Part shown: piece after piece, positions 36,808 through 50,172 of the stretch
How the letters are laid out: each line of letters opens with the position of its first letter
How positions within the stretch are numbered: the first letter of the stretch is position 1
Program-made: the position numbers and the translations under genes
Assembly: GCA_007844125.1 (NCBI GenBank)
Contig: CM017570.1
Location: 52,865,186-52,929,185, forward strand
Direction of reading: 5' to 3'
Source: Sinonovacula constricta
Lineage: Eukaryota; Mollusca; Bivalvia; Cardiida; Solecurtidae
DNA: 64,000 nucleotides
The notes under the pieces: generated by a model
The model's input: only the letters and a program-made list of their open reading frames with translations
Databases searched by the model: none
Told to the model about the DNA's origin: nothing

Positions 36808-37958
36808 GAGGGCCACGAAGGCCCTTAATCGCTCACCTGAGGAGACAGGATTTTAGTAAGCTCATATCTAGCATCAAGTAATTAAGAGTTATTTACTTTA
36901 GAAATCTTTGCTGAAGATTGGACTATTAGTGTGGCAACTGGGTTGATAATATTTTCTAGAATTTTACCTAGTAACCTACTGAATCCACATGACCTACTTC
37001 AAAACAAACATATGTAGGATTTCATACTGGCAAACGGTCTGGCCAACTTTGGTGAAGACTGTGCCATCATTGTGGTCTCTTAGACAAACAATCTGATCAA
37101 GTTTGGTGAAGATTGGACTATGAATGTGGCCTCGAGTGTGTTCACATGCGTTTTCTACGTTTTGACCTAGTGATCTCTTTTTTGACCCCACGTGACCAAA
37201 TAACAAACTCATTCAAGATTTTATGCAGACAAACATGTTGACCAAGTTTGATGAAGATTGGCCTGTATATGTGGCCTCTAGTGTGTTCGCAAGCTTTTGG
37301 TAAGATTTTATCTAGTGGCCTACCTTTTTAGCCCACATAACCCAGTTATGAACTCCTCCAAGATTTCATGCAGGCAAACATGGTGATAAAGTTTGGTGAA
37401 GATTGGGCCATAAATGGGGCTTCTAGTGTGTTTACCAGCTTTTTCTACGATTTGACCTAGTGACCTACTTTTTGACCCCCACGTGAACCAATAGCGAACT
37501 CATTTAAGATTCCATGCAGAAACACACTTTGACTAAGTTTCGTGAAGATTGGGCTATAAATGTGATCTCTAGTGTATTTAAAAGCTCTTTCTGAGATTTG
37601 ACCTAGTGACCTATTTTTCGACCCCACCTGACCCAATAATGAATTAATCCAAGATTTCAGGCAGACAAACATTCTGACGAAGTTTGGTGAAGATTGGAAT
37701 ATAAATGTCGACTCTAGTGTGTTCACACGTTTTTTCCTAAAATTTGACCTAGCGACCTACTTTTGACCCAAGGTGACCCAATAATGAACTCTTCCAAGAT
37801 TTTATGCAGAAAAAATATTCTAACCAAGTTTGATGAAGATTGGAATCAAAGCTGTGGCCTCTAGCGTGTTCACAAGCTAAAATGTTTTCGACGGAAGTCG
37901 GGCGAAGCTGTATCAGAAAAGCTCACCTTGAGCACGTTGTGCTCAGGTGAGCTAAACA
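36808..37958. mobile_element. 145-bp-unit element, copy B first element
   Basis: Head AACAAGAGGGCCACGAAGGC (36,806) with CGCTCACCTGAG, about six to seven units, then tail hairpin GCTCACCTTGAGCAC-GTT-GTGCTCAGGTGAGC (37,920-37,952). This is the clearest head and tail in the window and its ends are exact inverted repeats over 11 bp. Confidence 0.75.
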
Positions 37959-37961
37959 AGA

Positions 37962-39765
37962 GGGTCTTTATGACCCTTAATCGCTCTGAGGACTCAGGAT
38001 TTTAGTAGGCTCAATTCTGGCATCAAGTAATTGAGAGTTATTTATTTTAGAAATCTTTGGGGAAGATTGGACCATAAGTGTATCCACTGGGTTGATAACA
38101 TTTTCTAGAAATTTACCAAGTAACCTACTGAATCCACATGACTTACTTTAGAACATTTGTAAGATTTCATACTGGCAAACATGCTGGCCTAGTTTGGTGA
38201 ACATTGGTTCATCAATGTGGCCTCTTAAGGGTTAATACAAGTTTTTTTTTTCTAGTATGTGACCTAATGACAGACTTTCTAACCCCAAGTGACACAATAA
38301 TATACTCATCCAAGATTTTGATGCAGACAAACAATCTGATCAAGTTTGGTGAATATTAGGCTATAGTTGTGGCCTCTTGTGTGGTCACAAGCTATTTCTA
38401 AGATTTAACCTAGTGACATTCTTTTTGACCCCACGAGACCCAGTTATGAACTCATCAAAGATTTCATGAAGGTAAGCATTCTGATTAAGATTGGTGAAGA
38501 TTGGGCCATAAATGGGGCCTCTAGTGTGTTCGCAAGCTTTTGCATAGATTTGACTTAGTGATCTTATTTTGACCCGACGTGACCCAATAATGAACTCATC
38601 AAAGATTTCATGCAGACAAGCATTCTGATCTGGTTTAGTGAAGTTTGGGCTATAGTGGTATGTGGTCTCTAGTGTGTTCACCAGCTTTAACTGAGATTTG
38701 ACGTACTGGCCTACTTATTAACCCCACGGGACACAGTTATGAACTCCTCCAAGATTTGATGCAGGCAAACATTCTGATCAAGTTTGGTGAAGATTGGGCC
38801 ATAAATGGGGCCTCTAGTGTATTCAGAATGTATTTCTAAGATTTGACCTAGTGACCTACTTTTTGAACCAACATGACCCAGTTACGAACTCCTCCAAGAC
38901 TTCATGCAGACAAACAATTAGACCAAGTTTCAATTCAATTCAATACTTGGTTTTATTTACCCTCGAAGTAACTATTGTTATAGGGCGAGCATTAATATAT
39001 AGGCGTTTAAAATAAAATATCACAGTTAGTTTTTATTTAATGGCGTGAGGGTTGCCTAATGCCAGGAAGGTTAAGAAAATTAAAAATTAAAAATGTAAGG
39101 ATGTTTATTGTATGGTAATGGATTTGACAATAAGGCACCTATAAAGAATGTGTGGATGTTCGAATTTTCTATGAGGTATATGTATGTTTGTGATGTATAT
39201 GTCATAAAAATTTTGTAAAATTTTAAGCTCTGCACTTTCTTTTCACTGAACATTTTTGTTTCAGTACACCAAATTAACATAACATTATATAACCAACAAT
39301 ACAATATAGTGTAATACAGTGCCTCTCCTGGGACATATAATGGTTCTGAGAGCACCTCCTAAGTATACATAAACAATTTAAAAAACAAGAAATGAGTTTG
39401 TTTAAAATAAAAGTTAAAAAATAAATTTATATTGTTCTGTCCGATGCTTTTGGCGCCTTTTTAGGACAAGTTAAGAATATTTTTTAGTTTGACTAAGTTT
39501 GGTGAAGATAGGGCAATAAATGTCGTCTCTAGTGTGTTCACAGCTTTTTTCTTTAATTTGACCGAGTGAACTAATTTTTGACCCCAGGTGACCCAATAAT
39601 GAACTCATCCAAGATTTTATGCAGACTAACATTCTGACCAAGTTTGATGAAAATTGGATAAAAACTGTGTCATCTAGTGTGTTCACAAGCTAAAATGTTG
39701 ACGACGGGCGACGCGGTATCACAAAAGCTCCCCTTGAGTACGTTGTGCTCAGGTGAGCTAAAAAT
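37962..39765. mobile_element. 145-bp-unit element, copy B second element with insertion
   Basis: The head AACAAGAGGGTCTTTATGAC directly follows the previous tail. Units run to 38,928, are interrupted by a roughly 560-bp insertion, and resume at 39,488. The tail hairpin is at about 39,727-39,760. Confidence 0.7.
38928..39488. mobile_element. Insertion inside a 145-bp unit, copy B only
   Basis: The array phrase GACCAAGTTT is interrupted by CAATTCAATTCAATACTTGG and resumes with GACTAAGTTTGG. The insert includes TTTACCCTCGAAGTAACTAT and an AT-rich body with a 91-codon minus frame that has no recognised domain. The near-duplicate GAC[CT]AAGTTT at both ends may be a target duplication or just the repeat's own periodicity. 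Confidence 0.55.
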
Positions 39766-40600
39766 GGGGTCCGACACGTGGACACTATATAGAAAATTAA
39801 AAGGCCAATTACTCGGTTAAAAATCAAGTAACCAGAATGTGCAGACGATGCGCATATTTTACACTTGTTAGTAAAGCTTCCAACAAAGTATCATTGAATT
39901 CCAACTCGCGTTTGCTGAGAAATAGCCTGGACACAAATGAGTCTTATTAATCACATTACACTAAAATTAGAAGGAGCAATAACTCACAAATCGTTGAAAC
40001 AGAATGCGATGACAACATGTGCATTTCATTGATTTGGTCAAATTTCTCATGAAGTTTGAATCAATTTTAAGCAGCGGTTCCTGAGAAACAGCCAGAATAA
40101 AGTCGCTGGACAAACAAATTGTATTTTACATTATATAGAAAATGAAAAGGCCAATAGCTCTATGAAAAATCATTAAACCAGAATATGCTGATAATATGCA
40201 CATCTGCATTTATTAGCGAAGCTTTCTATAAAGTATCATTAAACTCCAATTGGCGTTTGGTGGTAAACAGCCCGGACACGAATGGCCCTATATCACATTA
40301 TACAGAAATCAATATGGGCAATAGCTCCATACAAATCATCGGAATGTAATGTGTTGACAATATGTCCATTAAATCGTTGTTGGTGAAGCCTCCCATAAAG
40401 TTTCGTTAAATTCCAGCCAGCAATTGCTGAAATGTTGCCCAGACAAAAGCTCGACGGACCGACTGACTGACGGACAGAAGGACGGATGTTTGTACACTCC
40501 CCCAACAGTCTTCGGTGAGCATAATAAATGTCTAAGTGGCAGTCTTCGTCATAAACCACTTGTCCAAAGACTGAAGCAAATAATTTCGGTTTCGGGCAAG
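39766..40600. repeat. About 180-bp unit repeat, long version in copy B
   Basis: Three to four units carry ATAGAAAATTAAAAGGCCAA, AACCAGAATGTG and AAATAGCCTGGACA. The last ends in a GACGGACCGACTGACTGACG stretch near 40,453. Copy A keeps only the first part and resumes at ATTCCTAGACACC. Confidence 0.65.
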
Positions 40601-42054
40601 TAAAGATTCCTAGACACCAGCCTTAATGGGCAAGTACATTTTAAAGCGATTCTAATCCTATTACAATGCCCCTTTTGCAAAATTACACAACACAATTCCC
40701 GAAAAGCATTAACCAGTGCCTTTTACATTTACAGTAAAAGTTGCGACACAACAGTTTCCGTGCACAGTGTCTAAATCTTAGAAGCATCTTTTGTTTTGTC
40801 AAGAAAAAAAAGCGTTAACTATGTGCTAGAAATGTGCATTTGTTTCGTTCATAATAACACGTGTTAATCACGCAGTATACTCTGTGCCTAATTACTGAGA
40901 TTTTGTCGTCTTATGAGTTCATCAACCTTATAGTTAAATATGTTGCCGGTTCATCTTACTTATTTTCTAATGGTAATCATAGTTGTCAATAGGTTTGTAT
41001 TGTTTCAAGTTCTTGCAATACAGATTGTGATTGTTAACACATTTATTTGAACAAATGGAAATAAATTATTTGTATTAATTTTATAATTTGTTTGAGATGA
41101 CTTATCACGTGATTTAGGTAAATATTTTGGTAAAACTTTTGGTATTTTCATGACAAGTTTGTTCGATAATTGGATTTATTTGAATAAAACAAAATCACTG
41201 TGTGTGCCAGAATTTATCTTTCAATGTGTTTGTTTGATATTGTGATTGTTAACGTCTTATATGAATAAAGTGAAAAAAACGTTTGTATTATTTTCATGAA
41301 ATGCCAGAATTCTCGAAAATATGATTTGATAAAAAAGTGTAGGTATTGATTATGCGATTGTTACAATTATACGAATTGTTTTTGTGTTGAATTTGTTTAA
41401 CAGCGCTCCATGTAGTGGTGTTTGATATAAGCTTATTGTGATTGTCTCTATTTACTGACTTAAATGATGTGGCCTAAACACACAAATGACACATATGTTA
41501 TAGTTAATTGAATCAAATAACAAAATGTACCATTTTTGCTTCCAGCTAAGTTCTATATGTCACTTGGCTAAATTGTCGATATCCTAAAGCACATCAACCA
41601 TTAGTCCAATTCTAACTCCTACTCCAAACTTTCCCAAACCGGACCCATATGCTTCCATTTTTAAAACGACAATATACTAATAGAGTTACCGGCCCTTGGC
41701 ATTTCGGTATCACTTATCCAATATGCCTCATAAAGGAAGCACCCCACTTAGTAATCTGCGTTATACCGCCTAGCATATATGGTAGCTCTGTCTTTTATTT
41801 CGTTTCGAAAAGGCAAGGTGGGTGCCATTTACTTTTAATTGTCGGATACATCCTGAAATGTTAAATATTATTTTATGTTAAATATTATTTATCTTATGTA
41901 TTTTTCACCCTATTTAATCCTCGTCCAGCCTATATAGTGATCTTATCTGCAGCTCCTATCTTGTATAGTGTGCTCATCTAATATTTGCTGCAACGTAGGA
42001 AACACATGTATTAGATATATACTTGTGACTTAAAAATCCATGTATATGCTTAGT

Positions 42055-42178
42055 ACGTGTGTATGTGTTTGTGTGTGCGTGAGGGTGCGCGCGTGTGTAT
42101 GCGTCTGTGTATGCGCGAGCGCGCATGTGTGCGTGCGTGTTGTACATGTTATATATATATATATATATATATATATAC
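42055..42178. repeat. GT/GC tract and short (TA)n, copy B
   Basis: Partner of 3,920-4,261. The TA run is about 29 bp long and is joined directly to GTTGTACATG; about 105 bp present in A is deleted. Confidence 0.9.
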
Positions 42179-42706
42179 TGCATGTTTGCTTATTTGCTCA
42201 TTGTTTTACGTCTTTAAAACTCCCCCGCACTACCCTATTAATATCTCAGTACACGGGAGTATAGCCCCGCTACTCAAACTATGTTATTTGTAGTGAACGT
42301 CGGAACATTGTGGTGTGACACCTGTATAAGTTTTATAATTTAGTGGGGTGATTCCATATACTCTTCATTGTGAAGATTATACGTTCGTAATTCGTACTCA
42401 AAACATTCGAACCATTGATATGCAGTGAACGTCATATACTTGTTATTGTAGATATTTTGAACTAATATAAGTCATTTTTTAAAATGATAGACTGATTCTT
42501 TATTCTGTACGTGCTTTTTGATCTGTTAAGAAGTTATTTCTATTTGTGTTAAGAATTTTGAATTTCTGTAATGCTAGACAACTTAGCAAAGCGTGACTTA
42601 ACTTACCAAATAAAATGTTAAATTTGGAGTGTACTATTTAGGTTGTGTATATCTTTTCAGCCTTTATTAACATCTTCAAAGATACAACAATTAAAAGGAT
42701 CGACTG

Positions 42707-42985
42707 TCATCGAGTGGTTCTTTTTTCTTTCATACACGGTTAACTAGCTGTGGGCCAGCCCAAGACAGCATATTGTTTACACGTATACATCTCCCATTAG
42801 AAATTAGGTTAATAAAATCTCAACGTTTCTAAGCAAAGAGATAACGTCGACAAACTGGAGATTGACGAATCCTTATTATTATTATTATTATGAATTACCA
42901 AACTTATATAGCGCCCTTTTCATACACACGTTCAAAGACGCTTTACAATGATATAAACTAATAACTTATGCAATTGTATGCATCA
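42707..42985. repeat. Copy-B-specific segment with a GCGCC/CGCTTTACA module
   Basis: Unrelated to the A segment at the same place. It holds a short ATT run (42,873-42,890) and then TTATATAGCGCCCTTTTCAT with GTTCAAAGACGCTTTACAAT. That paired phrase is familiar from short dispersed repeats in many invertebrate genomes. Its presence suggests an insertion; no ends are defined. Confidence 0.5.
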
Positions 42986-43044
42986 ATAGTACACTTTTGT
43001 TATTTAAACACGGAACTAGCGCATTATCTTACATGCTTACATGC

Positions 43045-43640
43045 CTTACTTAAGGATGGTAACAGACAGTTTGCATATATTTCATACACGTACCAATGGA
43101 TAGTTTTCACATCAGTGAAGATCCCTTATCTTGGCAGCCATCTTTTATGGCAACGTCAAGGGACTTTCAGATGAATTTTATAGAAGCTAACATTTACTTT
43201 CTTGTATTTTTTACATTTTTGGTCCAATATTAAAAACTAAACACCATTAAAAAGCTCTTGAAATTCCTGTTTTTAAAATATATAATTTTTAAAATTGATA
43301 AATGCACAAAGAATTAATGCACATAAATAAATCAAACTAATGGATTATCCTCAAAGCAAAATGAACAGTGTATCTTTTTGGTTATATTTCTTTCACCTTA
43401 AAAACTATAAAATATAGTTTTGATATTTAAAATACTTCATAAAAGCTGTCAAATTTGATATAAAATTCAGTAAAATAAACTAAAAAAATAAAAACACAGT
43501 GGTGAGTTTAGTACAGCACATATTTCCAAATTTCGGGCTGCATTAGCTTCTGCCTTCAAAGATGGCTGCCTTAAACTGTCTTATCAGTGCCTATGACATC
43601 ACATGGAAACTATCTATATCTTACCACCGCTTTGGGGAAT
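43045..43640. mobile_element. MITE-like fold-back element (copy B, fuller)
   Basis: Same element as 5,265-5,830. The right arm here keeps ATCACATGGAAACTATCTAT, which is complementary to the left-arm ATAGTTTTCACATCAG. Arms are about 55-60 bp with mismatches; the total is about 550-600 bp. No transposase frame. Confidence 0.6.
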
Positions 43641-44271
43641 CCGGTCATACTTTTGCATAAACCCATACTTTAGTCGTTATAAAGACGATTTTAAACACCA
43701 ACTTTATTGTTAGGCTGTATACATCGCGAAAGACACTCTCTAAATGTTCAATCTTTCCAACTCTATAAAATTGCAACAGTGATCTTTGCTAATAATAGAT
43801 ATCGCCGTCAGATTATATAAAAGTAAGTTGTCAAGTGTTTTTTGTAAGTTTGAAAATAGCTCAGCAGCGTGGCTCGGATAGGAAACACCTGTTTGCAATG
43901 ACGAGTGGGGATTTATTATTGACTGTTCTCACAGATTTTTGACATTAATGAACAGCATTTTGCAAAACCTATTTAGGTACCAATGACTTATTTGGTTATT
44001 TGAGAAAAAATATGTGGACCCATGGTTCGTCGTTTACTTTTTTGAGAGCTGGACCAGTGAGTAGTACAGTAACTTAGACAACTTACTAGACCTGACCTAA
44101 ACTGGACTAGACCAAAATGTAAAACGCATAATACACATACAAGTCATACTTAAATCAAATTGTTATATGAGTTCAAGCATTTTGCTGCAATAACATACCA
44201 ATATAATTAAAAATGAGACATTTATGGCTAGAAAATTAGTATGAAACTTAATATTCTATTATTGCAACTTA

Positions 44272-44356
44272 GGTATGATTATACTTAATTTTCTAGTCTA
44301 ATATAGGTATGAAACATTGGTACTTATATGACAAGAAAGTTAAGTATGACCATACC
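44272..44356. repeat. 27-bp imperfect inverted repeat, copy B
   Basis: Partner of 6,363-6,447 with a few substitutions in each arm; pairing is retained overall. Confidence 0.6.
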
Positions 44357-45009
44357 TACATGACTAGACGTTTTCACACAACTGAACATGCTAGACTCAC
44401 ATAATTGTCAACCTGCTTTATTTCCCTAGTATAGAATGCAACAAAAGTAGTGAGCGGTGTGCTGTACTTAAGATCATATTTTCGTTGGTGAGATATATGG
44501 GATTCAGATTCAGAATGCCCCTTTATATTATCGATTCTGAAATTGTCTGACAACAAATCCTCTACACTCTTGATACTCTCTGCATGTCTTACAAAACATA
44601 ACAATGTTCTTTTCTTTAAAATCTAGCCAACTAAACTCATCTGTTCATTTTGAACAAATCGATTTGTTCCGCTTTGTTTTGTCATACGGTTTTTAAGCAT
44701 CTTTACTCTTTCGTTTGGTATTGTCGATTTTTTTGTCGGACGAAAAACCGAACTTAAATAAATTGCTTGACATTTTTTGTGTTGTCTGCACAAAGAGCCT
44801 TATGAACAAACCGCATAAAAGTCTGTTATCGTAATACTTGGGATCCCAACATTACAGTATTCGTGCTTTTGTATCCCTCGCATGTTTATTTAAATAGTAT
44901 ACATAATAATAGGACAGTTCCGTTAACATTGGAAAATAAGAAGTTAGATGAAGAAATAAGCATTCGTATCCTTCTTAACAAAAATATTGCGACATTGGAT
45001 ATGTGACAA

Positions 45010-45044
45010 GTGCGTGTGTGTGTGTGTGTGGGGGGGGGGGGGGG
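45010..45044. repeat. (GT)n followed by a long G run, copy B only
   Basis: GTGTGTGTGTGTG runs into 13 or more G residues. Copy A has only GTGCGTGGGGGG. It may be a polymorphic tract or a sequencing-sensitive site. Confidence 0.85.
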
Positions 45045-46389
45045 AGTCTCGTTCTAAAAACACCAGCCAATGAGTGAACTCATGTCAAGGTTGTTACTTA
45101 AAATACCGCTAAATATAGCACACGCTCGTTTCCCAAGGAACTGTATCGACAAGCGGCAATAGTTTGACCGAGTTTAACTATGATATTTTTTGATTTATTC
45201 ATAGGCAGATTATCGGCGAACTTTGTCCGACTTAGAACACGACAAGTCGATCCAGCTAGCCTAGGACTTAGCTAGACCGCACCGCCGATCTACAAGTGAA
45301 TGTCGTTCGGTCGGGCCTTAATGGCTTAATATATAAAAATCTGGCAACTTAGACCATAGACATGTAGCAAGATAAAGAGAGTATCACTAAATCTTGTTGT
45401 CTAAGTTGTACTCAAATACTATCCAAAGCGTTTAATAGGGTTAGTGGTGTAATGAAAATTACCACCGGTCAGCATTAGATCTAGAAATAATAAAGTATTT
45501 TACCTTGTGAGTCCGATAGGCGATCTGGATTCGGTATCCAAGTAAATATACGCTTAAAAAGGCCTGCTTGAACACAACAAGGTAGCCGTTATAAAGGTGA
45601 TCTAAATTTTCACTGCGTAGAACCGATAGGTCCTTGGGTAATCGATAAACCTACACGATTAAAATTCACGCGCCGTTTAAATCAGGTAGTATAGGCGGAG
45701 TTATGGTGCGATGTGGGCAGGGTTAAACGTGTATCCAAATGTCTAAGTCTACCCAAAAATGCAGCAAAGGACGATAATGAATGTCCCGCAGGTAGTATCT
45801 GACAGTTTATCGTCATAAAATACACGTAAACCTGGATTGGGGCATAATTTCTGCTAAAGTCCAACAAAAAAAGATTTTAAACACAGTCTGAAGTGTAAGA
45901 CATCAGAAATCGTGAAATAAATCACTCTTCAAGCCCATTTCTAAAAATATAAATGACCGTTGTGATTTCTGCCTAAAAATAGACATCGACATAAGAGCGG
46001 ATTACCCGTATGGTTATTTAAAAATAAGAGTCACGTGGTTTTTCTTTATTTAAAAATAGCTAACTGTGCAGCGTGGCTTAGATAGGAAATGCCTATTTGT
46101 AATGACGAGTGATGTGTTATGACTCACTCTTCACATAGATGTAGAATATCAATAATCAACATTTTGCGAGATCTTTCCAGGCAACAAAAATTTGTTTTGT
46201 TCTTTGGGAGAAAAAACATCTGACCCAAACAATCGCTTACCACCTTCAATGATAAAATTAAACCGGTAAAACACAAAGATTAGGATTAAAACAGCTTCTC
46301 ACAGAATAAAACGACTGACTGAGATGTAAATGTATAGGCTATACAAAGCTTAAAATGGTGTTTAATTACGTATTATACTTTGTTAGAAT

Positions 46390-47060
46390 GTCCAGTGTGT
46401 ACATGGTGTCCCGTGTGACCACTTAATGACGTAAACCATTTAAGCGACTCACCATTGAGGTACTGAGTAGAAAAACATGTCTGTTCCGTTTCAGCTTTGG
46501 TCGCAGTAGCAGAAAAGATACGTCAACCGCAGGTGCCCTCTGGTGTACGTTTTCCACATCCGGGCCCCATCCGAAAGTTGGCATTTACATCACTATTTAA
46601 ATCAGATGGTTAAAAGGTTACTCAGTGTCCCCTATAACAACTCAAACTTGTACACCATTTAAGTCAGATGGGGAAAGGGTGGACATGTTGTCACATCTAA
46701 CGACTAAAAGTTGCACACGATTTAAGCCAGATAGGTAAACGGTGGATATAGTGTCCTATGTGACCACTAAAAGTTGCACACGATTTAAGCCAAATGGGCA
46801 AACGGTGGACATGGTGTCCCATCTGACCACTAAATGTTGCACACGATTAAAGCCAGATAGGTAAACTGTGGACATGGTGTCCCATATGACGACTAAAAGT
46901 TACACACGCTTTAAGCCAAATGGGTAAATGGTGGACATGGTGTCCTATATGACCACTAAAAGTTGCACACGATTTAAGCCAAATGGGTAAATGGTGGCCA
47001 GGGTGTCCCATCTGACCACTAAATGTTGCACACGATTTAAGCCAAATGTATTTCAGTTAT
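46390..47060. repeat. 62-63 bp minisatellite (copy B)
   Basis: Same unit order and variants as 8,570-9,240; I could see only one or two substitutions between the two arrays. Confidence 0.85.
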
Positions 47061-49810
47061 CTGGACATGGTGTCCATTTAAAGCAGATATAGTGCTGCCT
47101 TCACTGTGAATAGCATGCTGTGCTACACCTGGCATTATACCACACCCAGTCACATTATCCTGACACCGGGCCAACTAGTTGTGGAGCTACCCTTATATTA
47201 ACTTGAGCATACCATTATCCTTTTTAACGACTTTAGTATGTCGCTGCGCGGGATCGATCCCGGGGCTTTCCTTACATGGTGGTGACGCTCTACCTATTGC
47301 GCTACTGAAACATTCAGCCTCATGTTTATTGAAGCCGCAACCATTTGAACGTCATCGATATTAATTAAATCTAAGTGCGTCTAATCAAAGAAATTATTTA
47401 ACTTTACCAATAACCACTGATCATATTTTTAGTATAAGAACATAAAACAAGTTAACTTTCTACTTCGTTGCAAGACAAGGGTTTTAAAGGTCTTGGTTAT
47501 TCTGTCATTGTTGATATAGAAACCGTAACCCACAATTGCACCACAATAAGGTGTTATCGGTTCGAAGTCGGTATAACGGCAATAATGAAGGTCGTGTTTG
47601 TTTCCATTGCTTTTAGTCTTTCGGTTTACCTATAGTGTGTTTGTAGCCTTAGTCATGCCAGGTGTGTTCTGCTCTTTAAGTTGCATTGACAAAACATGCA
47701 TAAAAGTTATATAATACAATAAAGTTTTCATTTCACCCTATGTTCTCATATATGATACACACTATCTTTAACAGAACATATAATAAGACCTATTGTATTG
47801 CGTATAAATTGTCATACCCGGCCAGTAAAATTGTATACAGTTTAAACAGATTAGTTTAGAATTCTAACACATGATATATTTTAAACAAAGAAGCATTCAA
47901 CCATGATAAAATACACGATATATCACAGCATAAATCGGGACAATTTTCCTGTAATATAGTAGCTCCATTTACTTTTACAACCCATCTTCGTATTGTTGGC
48001 CAAGCTGACATATTGTGTTAAGTTGTTCTTTTCGTTCACATGGCCTTCCCCTGAACCTTTACCCTATCTAGGAAAGTAGCGGTTTCGTCTTACGAAAAAC
48101 ATAAATATTAATTTAAGATACCAATAAATAAATGCATGAATAAATAAATATGCAATTTCGTCGTTTGTTGATATTCTTTTTTAAAGAAAATCACCAGGAA
48201 ATGAGAATAGAATATAACAGCCAAACAAGGTAAACAACTTAACACCATTGCGAAAATTGTAGTTTGCATTGTAGTTCGCATTTTCGTTCCTTTTAAGTAA
48301 AAATGTCTGGTAGAGCGTGTTTAAACGGAAATAAATTTTAAGTTTGCTTGATCTAAAGCCCAATATATTATGGGTTCCCGCTCAGATAGCCTAAATTTTA
48401 TCACTCAGGTCTACGGCCTTCTCGATTTAAATAATATGCATCTGAACTCGAAACTGTGATATATTAGGCTATATATCACACAATCTTAAAATTAAAAAAA
48501 ATCTTATCTTATTTCCTTAATAGACAACCAAGACATTAATGTGTTCATCATTTAACGCAAGGAAAAACCAACACATTAGTAGAACAATATCTTTCCGTCT
48601 TTTTTTTTATTTATTCTTTTCGTCTTGTCAGCTGGTGCAAAGAGTTACTTTTTATAAACCTACCTTTTGTAGCACCAGAAACTTACATAAGCTTGTGAAA
48701 TATAAATTAAATGCAACACTACTTATCTGCGGAATATTACCTTTAAGGTAGGAAATTTTACATTTAGAGTGGCGAAGGCCACAGTGGTAAATAAACATCA
48801 TCACAGCATTTTTTCTACAAGTCTTATTTAAAAGCTTTCAATAGAGCTGTCGACGTAATCAGTACTTTTAAATAGGTAGGAATATCTTTGACAAAAGAAC
48901 ATTTCTTAAGGCATTGAAAACATACCTGTGTTGCACAATGCCGTCACCAACGCTATACAATATTGACTAGGGCACTTCTATTATCAACAAGAAAACCGTT
49001 GACGCGAAGCGAAGGACCTAAGTCAACACAGACGATTAAAACACATTTAAATGAAATTGTGGCATACATTTTAAAACTCAATGAAAGATGGTATCAGGCA
49101 GGTTTCTTTATTCAAGTACATGTAAATAAATAATAAATTAAAATAAAATCAAAAATAGAACTCCATGTACCGAATTATGACCCATATCAGGGTTATGAAA
49201 GTCCGAAAAACAGAATTTCCCCATTTGCAAATTTCAGTGAGCATTCCATATATAGGCATCACGCTCTAGCGCATCGTCTTATTAATTTACAGAATGTGAA
49301 AATCAACCCAATCATTCAAATATGAAATAAGTTAAAAGTTACCCGAACGTATAAGCTATTCATTTTTAAAAGTACGATCATGCAGTGAATAATTACATCA
49401 TGCATATGCCAGTAATTTCATAGTTAATTGTTAAATTCATTAGCCAACTGTATATAAACAGGGTACGATCCCGCCGAATTCAAACTTGCATGCAGTGCAA
49501 TGAATATATCGATTGTTGATATGACCCTTATCTGCCAAAATCATTTTCCAAAGCACCACCCGTTCAACTTGCGTGCGTTCAAATGTTTGAAACAAAGTAA
49601 ACAAACCGAAGACAAATCGTTTAAGAAAAAGCAGCTGGCTGCATATATACCTTATGCACACCTAAGACATAATAACAAAGGACTAATTATGTGATACTCA
49701 AATTATCTACGTAATATAGGGGACACTCAAACTCCTAACCAAAGACAATTTCTATGTATGCTCAAACAAATGTACAAAGTTATTGATTATAGTCATGAAG
49801 AATGTTAGAT
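47050..49810. repeat. Internal paralogous module B1
   Basis: Partner of A1 (9,230-11,950). It is almost identical to about 48,270, more diverged from 48,280 to 49,500, then near-identical again. It includes a roughly 29-bp insertion near 48,999 (ACGCGAAGCGAAGGACC). The conserved 38-bp core is at 49,526-49,563. Confidence 0.6.
47238..47310 (-). repeat. Degenerate tRNA-derived SINE head (copy B1)
   Basis: Partner of 9,418-9,490; box B here reads GGGATCGATCCC on the minus strand and is slightly better preserved. Confidence 0.45.
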
Positions 49811-50110
49811 CAAAGGATACAGTGACGGTTTGAATTCACAAGGAAGAAGCGTCCATGTTAAAATTACAATAAGAGCATATGTTGTGTATCGATCTACTAA
49901 AACACAAATTAAATAGTAATACAAAGAGCAAATATTAAGTAACGACCCAAACGAAGCACCCATACCAAATAAATACAAAGTCAAACAGGTATGTATTTAC
50001 CTTTAGAACCGCCCATATTAAAGGAATCTCGTCTCTATGATACATTATAACATTAGACCAAAACACATATCTGTCTTTGCTTAAAGGAATAAACCTAATT
50101 AAATTTTAGA

Positions 50111-50172
<62 letters not shown>

